DNA from: Micromonospora sp. 15K316 | GTDB lineage: Bacteria > Actinomycetota > Actinomycetes > Mycobacteriales > Micromonosporaceae | Assembly: GCF_004348525.1 (NCBI RefSeq) | Contig: NZ_SMKG01000011.1 | Span: 1-64,000, forward strand | DNA length: 64,000 nt | Direction: 5' to 3' | Part shown: piece by piece, positions 53,200 through 61,758 of the stretch | Numbering within the stretch: position 1 is the first letter of the stretch | How the letters are laid out: every line of letters starts with the position of its first letter | Notes under the pieces: generated by a model | Databases searched by the model: none | What the model saw: the letters and a program-made list of their open reading frames with translations, nothing else | Told to the model about the DNA's origin: nothing | Made by a program: the position numbers and the translations under genes

Positions 53200-53946
53200 G
53201 TGTTCGCTCTCGACGTCGCGGCGCACAGCGGCCCATGGCGGTCACGACACCCCGCGGAGAAGGCGTTGCTCTCGCTGGGGTTGCTGGCCTGCGCGGTGAT
53301 CCTGCCGTCGTGGCCGGGCGCGCTGCTCTCCGGCGTGGCCGCGGCGGTGCTGCTCGTCGGGCCCGCCCGGGTGTCGCCGGCCGTGGTGCTGCGGGCGGCC
53401 CGGGTGCCGCTGCTCTTCGTGGCCACGTCGACGGTACCGCTGGTGGTGACGGTGCACGCGCCGGTGCGGCTGACGCTCGACACCGCCGGCTTCGGCCCGG
53501 CGGCGCACACCGCCGGCCGGTCGGTCGCGGCGCTGACCTGCCTGCTGCTGTTCAGCGCCACCACGCCTCTGTCGGACGTGCTGCCGCGGCTGCGGCGGCT
53601 GGGCGTCCCCGCGGCGGTCACCGAGGTCGCCGCGCTGACGTACCGGATGCTCTTCCTCCTGGTGGAGAGCGTGCGCGCGGTCCGGGAGGCCCAGGCGGCA
53701 CGGCTCGGCTTCCGGACCTGGCGCACCACCTACCGGTCGCTCGCCGGGCAGGCGGGCGCCGTCTTCGTGCGGGCGTTCAGCCGGGCGCGGCGCCTCGAGG
53801 AGGGGTTGGCCTTGCGCGGATACACCGGTTCGCTCGCGGTGCAGGTCGAGGCGCGCCGGGTGTCACGGCCGTTCATGGCGGCCAGCGGGGGACTGCTCGT
53901 GCTGATCGTCGCGGCGACCGCCGCCGTCGTGGGACCGCAGTGGTGA
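53200..53946 (+). CDS. cbiQ: Cobalt ECF transporter T component CbiQ
   Basis: 248 aa, GTG start directly abutting the cbiN stop. A hydrophobic scaffold protein with the ATPase-coupling Ala-Arg-Gly-type motifs AAR and LALRGY (residues near 200, EEGLALRGYTG). It couples CbiO hydrolysis to movement of CbiM. Confidence 0.93.
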   Translation: MFALDVAAHSGPWRSRHPAEKALLSLGLLACAVILPSWPGALLSGVAAAVLLVGPARVSPAVVLRAARVPLLFVATSTVPLVVTVHAPVRLTLDTAGFGPAAHTAGRSVAALTCLLLFSATTPLSDVLPRLRRLGVPAAVTEVAALTYRMLFLLVESVRAVREAQAARLGFRTWRTTYRSLAGQAGAVFVRAFSRARRLEEGLALRGYTGSLAVQVEARRVSRPFMAASGGLLVLIVAATAAVVGPQW

Positions 53947-54827
53947 CCGAACCGCTGCTGGAGCTCACCGGCGTGCACTTCGCCTACCAGCCGGAGCGTC
54001 CGGTCCTCTCCGGCGCCGACCTCCGCGTCGAGTCGGGCGGGCGGCTGGCCGTGGTCGGCCCCAACGGAGGTGGCAAGACGACCCTGTTCCGGCTCGCCGC
54101 CGGCGCGCTGACGCCCGGCGCCGGTCAGGTCGCCGTCGCCGGTGCCCGGGTGCGGCACAACCGGGCGGGGCTGCGCGCTCTCCGGCAGCAGGTGCAGCTG
54201 GTGCTGCAGGACCCGGACGACCAGCTCTTCTCCGCCAGCGTTCGGCAGGACGTCTCCTTCGGGCCGGTCAATCTCGGCCTGCCGCCGGAGGAGGTCCGGC
54301 GGCGCGGCGACGAGGCGCTGGCGGCGCTCGGGGTGACCTCGCTCGCCGACCGCCCGACCCACCTGCTCTCGTACGGCCAGCGCAAGCGGGTGGCCATCGC
54401 CGGGGCGGTGGCGATGCGACCGCGGCTGCTCATCCTGGACGAGCCGACCGCCGGGCTCGATCCGGCCGGGGTGGAGGCGTTGTTGCGGACGTTGGACGAC
54501 CTGCACGCCGCCGGCACGACGGTGGTGCTCTCCACCCACGACGTCGATCTCGCCTTCCGCTGGGCGGACGCGGTGGCCGTGGTCGCCGACGGTGGCGTGC
54601 GTACGATGCCGGCGGCCGTCGCTCTGGCCGACGCGGGGCTGCTCGCCGCGGCGCACCTGCTGCCGGCCTGGGCTCCGCTGGTGCACCGGCTGCTCGACCG
54701 GGTCCCCGGGCTGGTCGGCGCCCGCCCCGGCTCCGCGGCCGAGCTGGCCGCCCTGCTCGGCGCGGAGCGCGAGCAGGGCGGTGGGCACCCGCCGCCGCAC
54801 GACGGCAGCGGGGGTCCCCGGCGATGA
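53943..54827 (+). CDS. cbiO: Cobalt ECF transporter ATPase CbiO
   Basis: 294 aa, GTG overlapping the cbiQ stop by 4 bp. Walker A GPNGGGKTT, Q-loop LVLQDPDDQLFS (typical ECF ATPase), signature LLSYGQRKRVAIA (LSYGQ variant), Walker B LLILDEPTAGLD, H-loop LSTHD. A homodimer is expected, since only one ATPase gene is present. The operon terminator overlaps its stop codon. Confidence 0.94.
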   Translation: MTEPLLELTGVHFAYQPERPVLSGADLRVESGGRLAVVGPNGGGKTTLFRLAAGALTPGAGQVAVAGARVRHNRAGLRALRQQVQLVLQDPDDQLFSASVRQDVSFGPVNLGLPPEEVRRRGDEALAALGVTSLADRPTHLLSYGQRKRVAIAGAVAMRPRLLILDEPTAGLDPAGVEALLRTLDDLHAAGTTVVLSTHDVDLAFRWADAVAVVADGGVRTMPAAVALADAGLLAAAHLLPAWAPLVHRLLDRVPGLVGARPGSAAELAALLGAEREQGGGHPPPHDGSGGPRR

Positions 54828-54846
54828 GGCCGGAAACCCCCGCTGC
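54805..54846 (+). terminator. Terminator of cbiMNQO
   Basis: GCAGCGGGGGT with ACCCCCGCTGC (11 bp), then a 2x2 internal loop and CCGGC/GCCGG (5 bp), loop GATGA. It covers the cbiO stop codon, so the 3' end is very compact. Confidence 0.7.
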
Positions 54847-54868
54847 GGTGACCAGTTCAGGGAGCTGG

Positions 54869-55831
54869 CTACGCCTCGAGTGAGGCCCGGGAACGGCGCA
54901 GGATCAGCCGTGCCGCCGTGCCGGTGACCACCATCGCCGCGCCGGTGCCGAGCAGCCACCACAGACCGGACGAGTTACCGCCGGTGACCGGAAGGGTGGG
55001 CGCGGCCGTCGGCGGCTGTGTCGGGTCGCCTGTCGGAGGCTGCGTCGGGCCCTCGGTCGGCGGCTGTGTCGGGCCGTCCGTCGGAGGTGCGGTGGGCTGG
55101 GTCGGGGTTCCGGTCGGCCCGAGCGGGCGCTCGCAGACCGCCTCGGCGAGGATGACGGTGCCGACCGGGATGTCGATCAGCGGCCCGCCGACGATGCTGC
55201 CGCTCAGCCGCAGAGCGGCCTGCACGGCGATGGCGGTGGCGCCGTCGGCGGTGGTGGTCTCCACATTGGTGAGCGTCGCCTCGAGGGCGGCGCCGACCAG
55301 ACCCGGTACGGTGACTGCGGCGCTCGCGGTCACGCCGGGAGTGTTCGGGACCAGGACCACCGGCTCACCGAAGAGCTCCAGCCCGGTGAAGGTGGTGTCC
55401 GCGGTCTGCGCGCCGACCTGCGGGCAGCTGACCGCCGCGGTGATCACCTCGGCGTCGACTACCGGGGTGCCGAGAACCGCCAGGGAGAGATCGGCGATTT
55501 CGGCGTTGGCCGACGACGCGGTCTCACCGCGGGTGGCGCTGACCTCGACGACGGTTCCGCTGGCGGTGACTCCCAGGGCGCCGGGGATGGTGATGGCCAG
55601 CGCGGTCTCGCTGTCGGTGCCGCCGTCGGCGGGGGCGGTGGCCGAGCCGATGACGACGTCCGCGGTGATGACCGGGACGCCCGCGACCTCCGCGGACAGG
55701 TCGACCACCACGCCCCGGGCACTGGCGTCGCCGGGTGCGGCGAGTGTGGGAGTTGCGGTGAGGAGGGCTACGGCGCCAACGGCCGCGATCGCCACGGCCC
55801 CCGTAGCCGAAAGTCGCCGGATGAGTCTCAC
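54869..55831 (-). CDS. LPXTG-anchored surface protein (choice-of-anchor type)
   Basis: 320 aa, GTG start at 55831. Signal peptide (GAVAIAAVGAVALLTATPTLA), then about 200 residues of Val/Ala/Thr-rich beta-structure with two Cys (AVSCPQVG, EAVCERP) that may pair. A PT-rich spacer follows, made of degenerate PTQPPT-x3-4 repeats (about 245-280). The end is a sortase signal: LPVTGG, a TM helix and the basic tail RRSRAS. It should be cross-linked to the cell wall by a class E/F-type sortase, not found in the window. A -10-like CTATAG/TATAGC and an AATTTG/CAAATT inverted repeat (55895-55918) lie upstream. Function unknown. Confidence 0.78.
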   Translation of the reverse strand: MRLIRRLSATGAVAIAAVGAVALLTATPTLAAPGDASARGVVVDLSAEVAGVPVITADVVIGSATAPADGGTDSETALAITIPGALGVTASGTVVEVSATRGETASSANAEIADLSLAVLGTPVVDAEVITAAVSCPQVGAQTADTTFTGLELFGEPVVLVPNTPGVTASAAVTVPGLVGAALEATLTNVETTTADGATAIAVQAALRLSGSIVGGPLIDIPVGTVILAEAVCERPLGPTGTPTQPTAPPTDGPTQPPTEGPTQPPTGDPTQPPTAAPTLPVTGGNSSGLWWLLGTGAAMVVTGTAARLILRRSRASLEA

Positions 55832-56091
55832 GTTTGCCTCTGCTCTTTCAGTCCCCTCTCGACCGTCGAGAAGGCTGGCTAGAAGCTATAGGGAAATTTG
55901 CCGCCTTTCCGACAAATTGGATATTCACCGCAGTTGACGGATCCTCGGATCTCCGTCGCGACGGTCCTCGGACCGAACCGCGGGGAGGAAGTCGCTGCTG
56001 CGTCAGCAGATGCAATCCGCCGAGCCGACTCTCCGGGCCAGCTACGGTGAATTGCCCGAATTCTGTGTGACGAGACGGTCGAGGAGCCGCG

Positions 56092-57981
56092 ATGACCAGG
56101 GGCGCCGCCCGGCCGCGATGGTCCGGTCAGACCACGTGGGTCGGCCGGTTCGACGCCTCGCTCCGCTCCTTCCTGCGCACCGAGACGGGCAGCGCCCGCC
56201 TGGTCGTGGTCGCCACGGTGGCCGCCCTCGTCTGGGCGAACGTCGCCGCGTCGTCGTACGAGTCGTTCTGGCACACGCCGCTCTCGATACGCCTCGGCGA
56301 CTGGGACCTCTCCCGCGACCTGCGCGGCTGGGTCAACAGCGGACTCATGACGATCTTCTTCCTGGTCGCCGGGTTGGAGTTGCGTCGCGACTTCGACATC
56401 GGGGAGCTGCGGGAACGGCGGCGGTTCATGTTGCCGCTGCTGGCCGGGCTCGGCGGCATGCTCGTACCGATCCTGATCTATCTCGCGATCAACGCGGGGA
56501 ACGCCACCGCGGCCGGTTGGGGCGTGGTGATGGCCACCGACACCGCGCTCGCGCTCGCCACGCTCGCCGTCCTCGGACCGCGCTTCTCGGACCGGCTGCG
56601 CGGCTTCCTGCTGACCGTCTCCGTCGTCGACGACGTGGTCGCCATCGTCGTGCTGGCGGTCGCCTATCCGGAACACCCGTCGCCGCCCGCGCTGCTCGCC
56701 GCGGCCGGAATCTTCGCCGTCGTCCTGCTGGCTCGGACGACCGGCTTCCGGTACGGGCCGATCTACCTGCTGCTGGGGGTGGCGGCCTGGGTCGCGGTCT
56801 CGGTCTCCGGCGTCGACCCGGTCGTGGTGGGCCTCCTCATGGGCCTGCTCACCTTCGCCTACGCGCCGAGCCGGGTCGACCTGGAGCGGACCAGCGATCT
56901 GTTCCGCCTCTTCCGGGAACAGCCCACCCCGCAGTTCGCCCACTCGGTGCGCGCCGGGCTGGTGGCCGCGCTCTCCCCGAACGACCGCCTGCAGCACCTC
57001 TACCACCCGTGGGCGAGCTACGTGATCGTGCCGCTCTTCGCCCTGGCCAACGTCGGCCTCGTCATCGACGGGGACCTGCTGGCCCGGGCCGTCACCTCTC
57101 CGGTCACGCTCGGCGTGGTCGTGGCGTACGTGATCGGCAAGCCGGCGGGGATCATCCTCACCTCGCGCCTGGTGGCCGCGTCCAGTCACAACCGGCTCCG
57201 GCCGCCCGTCGGCTGGGGCGCCGTGACCGGCGTCGGCACCGTCTCCGGCATCGGATTCACCGTCGCCCTCCTGGTGGCCTCCCACGCGCTGACCGGCCCC
57301 GCCCTGGACGAGGCGAAACTCGGCATCCTCGCCGCGACGGTCGTGTCGGCGGTCGTCACCTGGGCGGTGTTCCGGCTCGCCGCCCGGCTGCCGGCCGAGC
57401 GGCGCGCCCGCGCGCTGCTCGGTACCGCGGAGGAGATCGTCGATCTGCTGGTGCCGGTCGACCCGGAGCGCGACCACATCCGGGGGCCGGCGGACGCACC
57501 GGTGACGGTGGTCGAGTACGGCGACTTCGAGTGCCCCTACTGCGGCCAGGCCGAACCGGTGGTACGGGAGCTGCTGGCCGAGTTCACCAACATCCGGTAC
57601 GTGTGGCGGCACCTGCCGCTCACCGAGGTCCATCCGCACGCCGAACTCGCCGCCGAGGCCACCGAGGCGGCCGCCGAGCAGGGCGCGTTCTGGGAGATGC
57701 ACGACCTGCTCTTCGAACACCAGGACGCGCTGGGCAACGTCGACATGCTTCACTACGCGCGGCAGCTCGGCCTGGACCTGGACCGGTTCCGCAATCACCT
57801 CGCCGAGCGCCGCAGCGTCGACCGGATCGGCGAGGACGTCGACTCCGCCGATCTCAGCGGGGTCTCCGGCACCCCGACGTTCTTCATCAACGGCCGGCGC
57901 CACCACGGGGCGTACGACATCACCGCGCTCTCCGCGGCGGTCAAGGGGGCGTTCGCGCAGGCGAAGCTGCGTCCTGAGTAG
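56092..57981 (+). CDS. nhaA: Na+/H+ antiporter NhaA fused to a DsbA-like thioredoxin domain
   Basis: 629 aa, ATG after GAGGAG. Residues about 20-440 are NhaA: twelve TM helices with the ion-site pair Asp180-Asp181 (SVVDDVVAIVV), ATDTALALA and NPVxx-like FALANVGL. The last 165 residues are a DsbA/FrnE-like domain with a CPYC active site (Cys481, Cys484; FECPYCGQ) and the cis-Pro loop VSGTPTFFIN. Such fusions are common in actinobacteria. The antiporter exports Na+ for H+; the role of the fused redox domain, which should face the cytoplasm or outside depending on helix count, is unsettled. Confidence 0.94.
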   Translation: MTRGAARPRWSGQTTWVGRFDASLRSFLRTETGSARLVVVATVAALVWANVAASSYESFWHTPLSIRLGDWDLSRDLRGWVNSGLMTIFFLVAGLELRRDFDIGELRERRRFMLPLLAGLGGMLVPILIYLAINAGNATAAGWGVVMATDTALALATLAVLGPRFSDRLRGFLLTVSVVDDVVAIVVLAVAYPEHPSPPALLAAAGIFAVVLLARTTGFRYGPIYLLLGVAAWVAVSVSGVDPVVVGLLMGLLTFAYAPSRVDLERTSDLFRLFREQPTPQFAHSVRAGLVAALSPNDRLQHLYHPWASYVIVPLFALANVGLVIDGDLLARAVTSPVTLGVVVAYVIGKPAGIILTSRLVAASSHNRLRPPVGWGAVTGVGTVSGIGFTVALLVASHALTGPALDEAKLGILAATVVSAVVTWAVFRLAARLPAERRARALLGTAEEIVDLLVPVDPERDHIRGPADAPVTVVEYGDFECPYCGQAEPVVRELLAEFTNIRYVWRHLPLTEVHPHAELAAEATEAAAEQGAFWEMHDLLFEHQDALGNVDMLHYARQLGLDLDRFRNHLAERRSVDRIGEDVDSADLSGVSGTPTFFINGRRHHGAYDITALSAAVKGAFAQAKLRPE

Positions 57982-58300
57982 GCCGACGGGCGCACCGGCC
58001 GAGATTGTTCGAAATTCGTCGATCGACTGTGAACCGGTCCCACCCGCTCCGCGTGCCTATCAGTGGGGCCGGGTCTCGGCACCGCTACCCGGCGAGGGAT
58101 CGGTGGGCGGCGCCGGCCGTGGCCCCGGGCACTCCCCGGCGGCAACGAGGCCCGGCCGGACCGGCCGTAACGCCCCCGGCCCGTTCCGGCGTTGAACAGG
58201 GAGGAGGGCACCACCGACGAAGCACGCGATGCGCCGGGCCGGCCTCGGCGACGCCGTCCGCGGAACCCTCGTCATCACCCGGGAAGAAGGGAAATCTGGC
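57982..58300. other. Intergenic region before the sugar dehydrogenase gene
   Basis: 319 bp. No convincing hairpin or promoter. AT-richer bases lie at about 58000-58030 (GTTCGAAATTCGTCGAT), which may hold the promoter. The ATG at 58301 has AAGAAGGG upstream. Confidence 0.3.
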
Positions 58301-59854
58301 ATGCCCGTACGACATGTCCGTGCCGTCGACCCAAGCCGCACGTCCCCGGACAGACCGATCGGAGCCCCCGACGGTCGCGTGGCGTCACGTGACCGCCGCC
58401 GTACCCGAACCAGCGTCGCGCTTCTCGCCCTGGCCGCGACCGCGCTCTCCGTGACGGTGGCCGGCGGCCCGGCCAACGCCGAGCCGGACGGCCCCACGAT
58501 GCTCGACCCGAAGCTCGCGGTGCGCACGGCCGTCACCGGGCTGGTCAGCCCCACCGGACTGGCCTTCCTCGGCGACGACGACATGTTCGTCATCGAGAAG
58601 ACCACCGGACGGGTCCAGCGGGTGGTCGACGGCGTCGTCGCCGGCACGCCCCTGGACCTCGCCGTCAACTCCGCCTCCGAGCGGGGCCTGCTCGGCATCG
58701 CCCTGCACCCGCGCTTCCCGGCGAACCCGGGGGTCTACCTGTACTGGACGGAGAGCACGACCGGCGCGGACAGCACCGTGGTCGCCGAGACCCCGCTGCT
58801 CGGCAACCGGGTCGACCGCTTCGTCTGGAACGGGAGCACGCTCACCTACGACCGGAACCTGATCCGCATTCGCGCCACCCAGGAGGACGCCGGCCAGCCC
58901 GCCCGCGGCAACCACAACGGCGGGGTGCTCAGCTTCGGCCGGGACCGGAAGCTGTACGTCTTCACCGGCGACCTCGGTCGGCGCGGCCGACTGCAGAACC
59001 TGACCTGCGGCCCGACCGCGGCCTGCCCGGGGCCGACCGTGCCCGACGACCAGTTCGGCGGCCCGGCGCCGGACAAGGCCCACCTCAGCGGCGTGGTCCT
59101 GCGCCTCAACGACGACGGCAGCACACCGGTCAGCAACCCCTTCTTCCGGGCCGGCGCGGCGATGGGTGGCGAGGTCGGCGCCACCGTGCAGAAGATCTTC
59201 TCGTACGGCCACCGCAACGGCTTCGGCATGGCCGTCGATCCGGACACCGGCAACGTCTGGATGCAGGAGAACGGCGACGACAGCTTCAGCGAGCTCAACC
59301 GGCTGGAGCCGGGGATGAACGGCGGCTGGATCCAGATCGCCGGGCCGGTGCGGCGGATCGACCAGTTCAAGGAGATCGAGACGACGTTCGGCGGGCAGAA
59401 CCTCCAGCAGCTGCGCTGGCCGCCCACCAACATCGCCGACAGCCCGTCGACCGCGCTGCGCCGGCTCTTCATGCTCCCCGGGGCGCACTACAGCGATCCC
59501 GAGTTCAGCTGGAAGTGGGAGGTGGCGCCCGGCGGGCTCGGCTTCCTCGACAGCCGCAGGCTCGGCCGGCAGTACGAGGGTGACCTGTTCATGGGGGCCG
59601 CGACGGGAGCCCTCAACGGGGGATACCTGTTCCGCTTCGACCTGACCGGCAACGGCCGGCAGATCGCCGTCTCCGATCCGCGGCTGAGGGATCGGGTCGC
59701 GGACAACCTCGCCAAGCACGACATCACGGAGAGTGAGAGCCTGCTGGTCGGCCGCGACTTCGGCGCCGTCACCGACATCGAGACCGACCCGGACGGTAAC
59801 CTCGCGGTGCTGTCGCTCTCCAACGGCGCGGTCTACACGATCCACCGGCGCTGA
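58301..59854 (+). CDS. Secreted PQQ-dependent sugar dehydrogenase (sorbosone/glucose type)
   Basis: 517 aa. Long n-region, then a signal peptide (SVALLALAATALSVTVAGGPANA). The mature chain is a six-bladed propeller of the GSDH/sorbosone dehydrogenase family: GLVSPTGLAFLGDDDMFVIEKTTGRV at the start, SERGLLGIALHPRFPANPGVYLYW, NHNGGVLSFGRD (catalytic His region), SYGHRNGFGMAVDPDTGNVW and GDDSFSELNRLEPGMNGGW. It should oxidise an external aldose or similar with PQQ. The gene stands alone and ends in a strong terminator. Confidence 0.85.
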   Translation: MPVRHVRAVDPSRTSPDRPIGAPDGRVASRDRRRTRTSVALLALAATALSVTVAGGPANAEPDGPTMLDPKLAVRTAVTGLVSPTGLAFLGDDDMFVIEKTTGRVQRVVDGVVAGTPLDLAVNSASERGLLGIALHPRFPANPGVYLYWTESTTGADSTVVAETPLLGNRVDRFVWNGSTLTYDRNLIRIRATQEDAGQPARGNHNGGVLSFGRDRKLYVFTGDLGRRGRLQNLTCGPTAACPGPTVPDDQFGGPAPDKAHLSGVVLRLNDDGSTPVSNPFFRAGAAMGGEVGATVQKIFSYGHRNGFGMAVDPDTGNVWMQENGDDSFSELNRLEPGMNGGWIQIAGPVRRIDQFKEIETTFGGQNLQQLRWPPTNIADSPSTALRRLFMLPGAHYSDPEFSWKWEVAPGGLGFLDSRRLGRQYEGDLFMGAATGALNGGYLFRFDLTGNGRQIAVSDPRLRDRVADNLAKHDITESESLLVGRDFGAVTDIETDPDGNLAVLSLSNGAVYTIHRR

Positions 59855-59877
59855 CGGAGCCCGTCACCCGCGGTGGC

Positions 59878-59911
59878 AACCCGCCCGTCCGGCAGGCCGG
59901 ACGGGCGGGTT
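59878..59911 (+). terminator. Terminator of the sugar dehydrogenase gene
   Basis: Perfect 15-bp stem AACCCGCCCGTCCGG/CCGGACGGGCGGGTT with loop CAGG, 24 bp after the stop codon. Confidence 0.9.
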
Positions 59912-60111
59912 CCACGTGCCCCGGTCGACCAGGGCCGGAGCCCCAAACCGTGTCGTACTCAGGCGTGACGAGCGGCGGAGCGGGTAAGGGCGGATCCGTT
60001 GGTCGCACCTGCTTCGAGGTGGAGCCGAGAAGGAGAGGGTGACGCCCCATCGGCCCTGACCGTCGCTGTCCCGCCACCCGCCGCGCGACGGGAGCGCTCC
60101 TGGCCTGCGCG

Positions 60112-61494
60112 GTGGTCGCCGCCGCGCTGCGGCTGCCCTTTCTGTGGACCGGGCTCGGCATGGACGAGGGGGGCTACGCGCACGTCGCGCAGCAGTGGTC
60201 CCGGGGTGCCCGGCTGTACGGCGAGGCCTGGCTGGACCGCCCGCAGGGGCTGCTGCTGACGTATCGTTTCCTGCTCTGGCTCAACGACGACGGCTGGACC
60301 ATCCGGCTCGGCGCGGTGCTCGCGGGCCTGGTGATCACCGTCCTCGTCGGGATGATCGGCTGGCTCCTGCTGGGGCGGCGAGCGGGGGTTGTCGCGGCCG
60401 GTCTCTACGCCGTGGTCGGGGTCGCCCCGAACATCGAGGGCTTCACTCTCAACGGGGAACTGCTCGCCGGCGTTCCGGCGACCCTGGCCGTGGCTGCCGC
60501 GTTGTTCTGGCGCCGCTACAGGTCGGCCGGGTGGCTCGTCACGGCCGGCCTCTCGGCGGGCGTTGCCATCACGATGAAGCCTTCCGGCCTGGACGGGATC
60601 ACGGCCGGCCTGGTCGTGGTACTGCTCGGCGCCCGGTCCCGGCGGCTGGCCGGCGTGCCTCCGGCGCTCTTTCTGGGCGCGACCGCCGTGCCGGTCGGAT
60701 TGTCGGCGCTGCACGGCTGGCACCTCGGCTGGCGCGAGTACTGGACGGCGCTGGTGGGTTACCAGTTCGCCGCGATGGGTGGTTCCGCCGCCGGGCCCGC
60801 CGCCCGCTGGGCGGACTTCACCGGCGGTCTCGGTCCCATCGCCCGTGATCTGGCGGTGGTGGCCGCCCTAGCCGGCGTCGGACTGTGGCTGCTGCGCGGC
60901 TCGCGGCCGGCGAGGTGGGTCCTGCTGGCCTGGCTCGGCGGCGCCGTCCTGGGCGTGAACGCCGGCGGCTCGTACTGGCCGCACTACTACGTACAGCTGC
61001 TCCCGCCACTGACGGTGCTGGCCGCTGCCGCGATCGCCGTGATCGGCCGGCCACGCCTGCGGATCGCCGCCGCCGCAGTGGCCCTGCTGCCCCAGCTGGC
61101 GTGGCTGGCCGTGCTGGTGCCGGCCACGTCGGACGAGCGGCAGCGTCGGATCCCATACCACGGCCTCGCCCGCCGGGACGAACGAATCGCCGCCGCCATC
61201 CGTACCGAGACCTCTCCGAACGAACGGATCTTCGTGCTCGTCTCGCAGACCAACCTCTACTTCCTGGCGCAACGCACGACCGACTACCCGTACCTCTGGG
61301 GAAAGCCCATCGAGAAGATCCCGGAGGCGCTGCCCCGCATGCGGGGAATGCTCGATGCCCCGGACCGTCCGGTCCTGGTCGTGCTGGTGACCGACCCGGG
61401 GAAGGTGGACAGGTCCGGTGAGTTGGGCCGGATTCTCGCCGAGCACTACCGGATCCGCCGGGTGGTGGAGGGTGTGCCGCTGCTGACCGCCTAG
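60112..61494 (+). CDS. Polytopic glycosyltransferase, ArnT/PMT-like (start disrupted)
   Basis: 460 residues from GTG 60112. Membrane protein with ten or so TM helices and the GT-C type acidic motif MDEGGYAHVAQQ in the first loop, as in dolichyl-/polyprenyl-phosphate-mannose type transferases (GT39/GT83-like). It would move a sugar from a lipid carrier to an external acceptor. The annotated start cuts the first TM helix in half. An ideal Shine-Dalgarno AGGAGAGG lies before a GTG at 60039, whose frame ends after six codons; removing one C of the CCCC run (60045-60048) joins it to this frame and restores a full first helix (GALLACAVVAAALRLPFLW). So the true gene probably runs 60039-61494 with a frameshift, real or from sequencing. 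Confidence 0.72.
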   Translation: MVAAALRLPFLWTGLGMDEGGYAHVAQQWSRGARLYGEAWLDRPQGLLLTYRFLLWLNDDGWTIRLGAVLAGLVITVLVGMIGWLLLGRRAGVVAAGLYAVVGVAPNIEGFTLNGELLAGVPATLAVAAALFWRRYRSAGWLVTAGLSAGVAITMKPSGLDGITAGLVVVLLGARSRRLAGVPPALFLGATAVPVGLSALHGWHLGWREYWTALVGYQFAAMGGSAAGPAARWADFTGGLGPIARDLAVVAALAGVGLWLLRGSRPARWVLLAWLGGAVLGVNAGGSYWPHYYVQLLPPLTVLAAAAIAVIGRPRLRIAAAAVALLPQLAWLAVLVPATSDERQRRIPYHGLARRDERIAAAIRTETSPNERIFVLVSQTNLYFLAQRTTDYPYLWGKPIEKIPEALPRMRGMLDAPDRPVLVVLVTDPGKVDRSGELGRILAEHYRIRRVVEGVPLLTA

Positions 61495-61758
61495 CAGCCG
61501 TCGACAGGGGGTCTCGAACTCCCGCCCCCGCCAGTCCCGCTTCGGGCCGACATGCGAGCCTCCGCCGCGCGCCGGTCGGACGGGCCGGCCGAATCCACCG
61601 GTCGTGGTGACATTCCGTCCCGGTGTGGCGTTTACCGCCCCGGACGGCGGGTAGCCGCCGCCAAGTTCGCTCTGCCGGACGCTGTCCGGTTCCGCGCTCG
61701 CGCAGCTGTGGCCCCGACACCCGTCGAGGTCGGGCGAACCCGGAACGAGGAGGGCGAC

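Noticed and set aside
61505..61545. Minus-strand stretch with GTTCGAGACC resembling a tRNA T-arm
   Set aside because: The presumed T stem has a mismatch and no acceptor, D or anticodon arms can be folded around it. It is more likely chance in GC-rich sequence.
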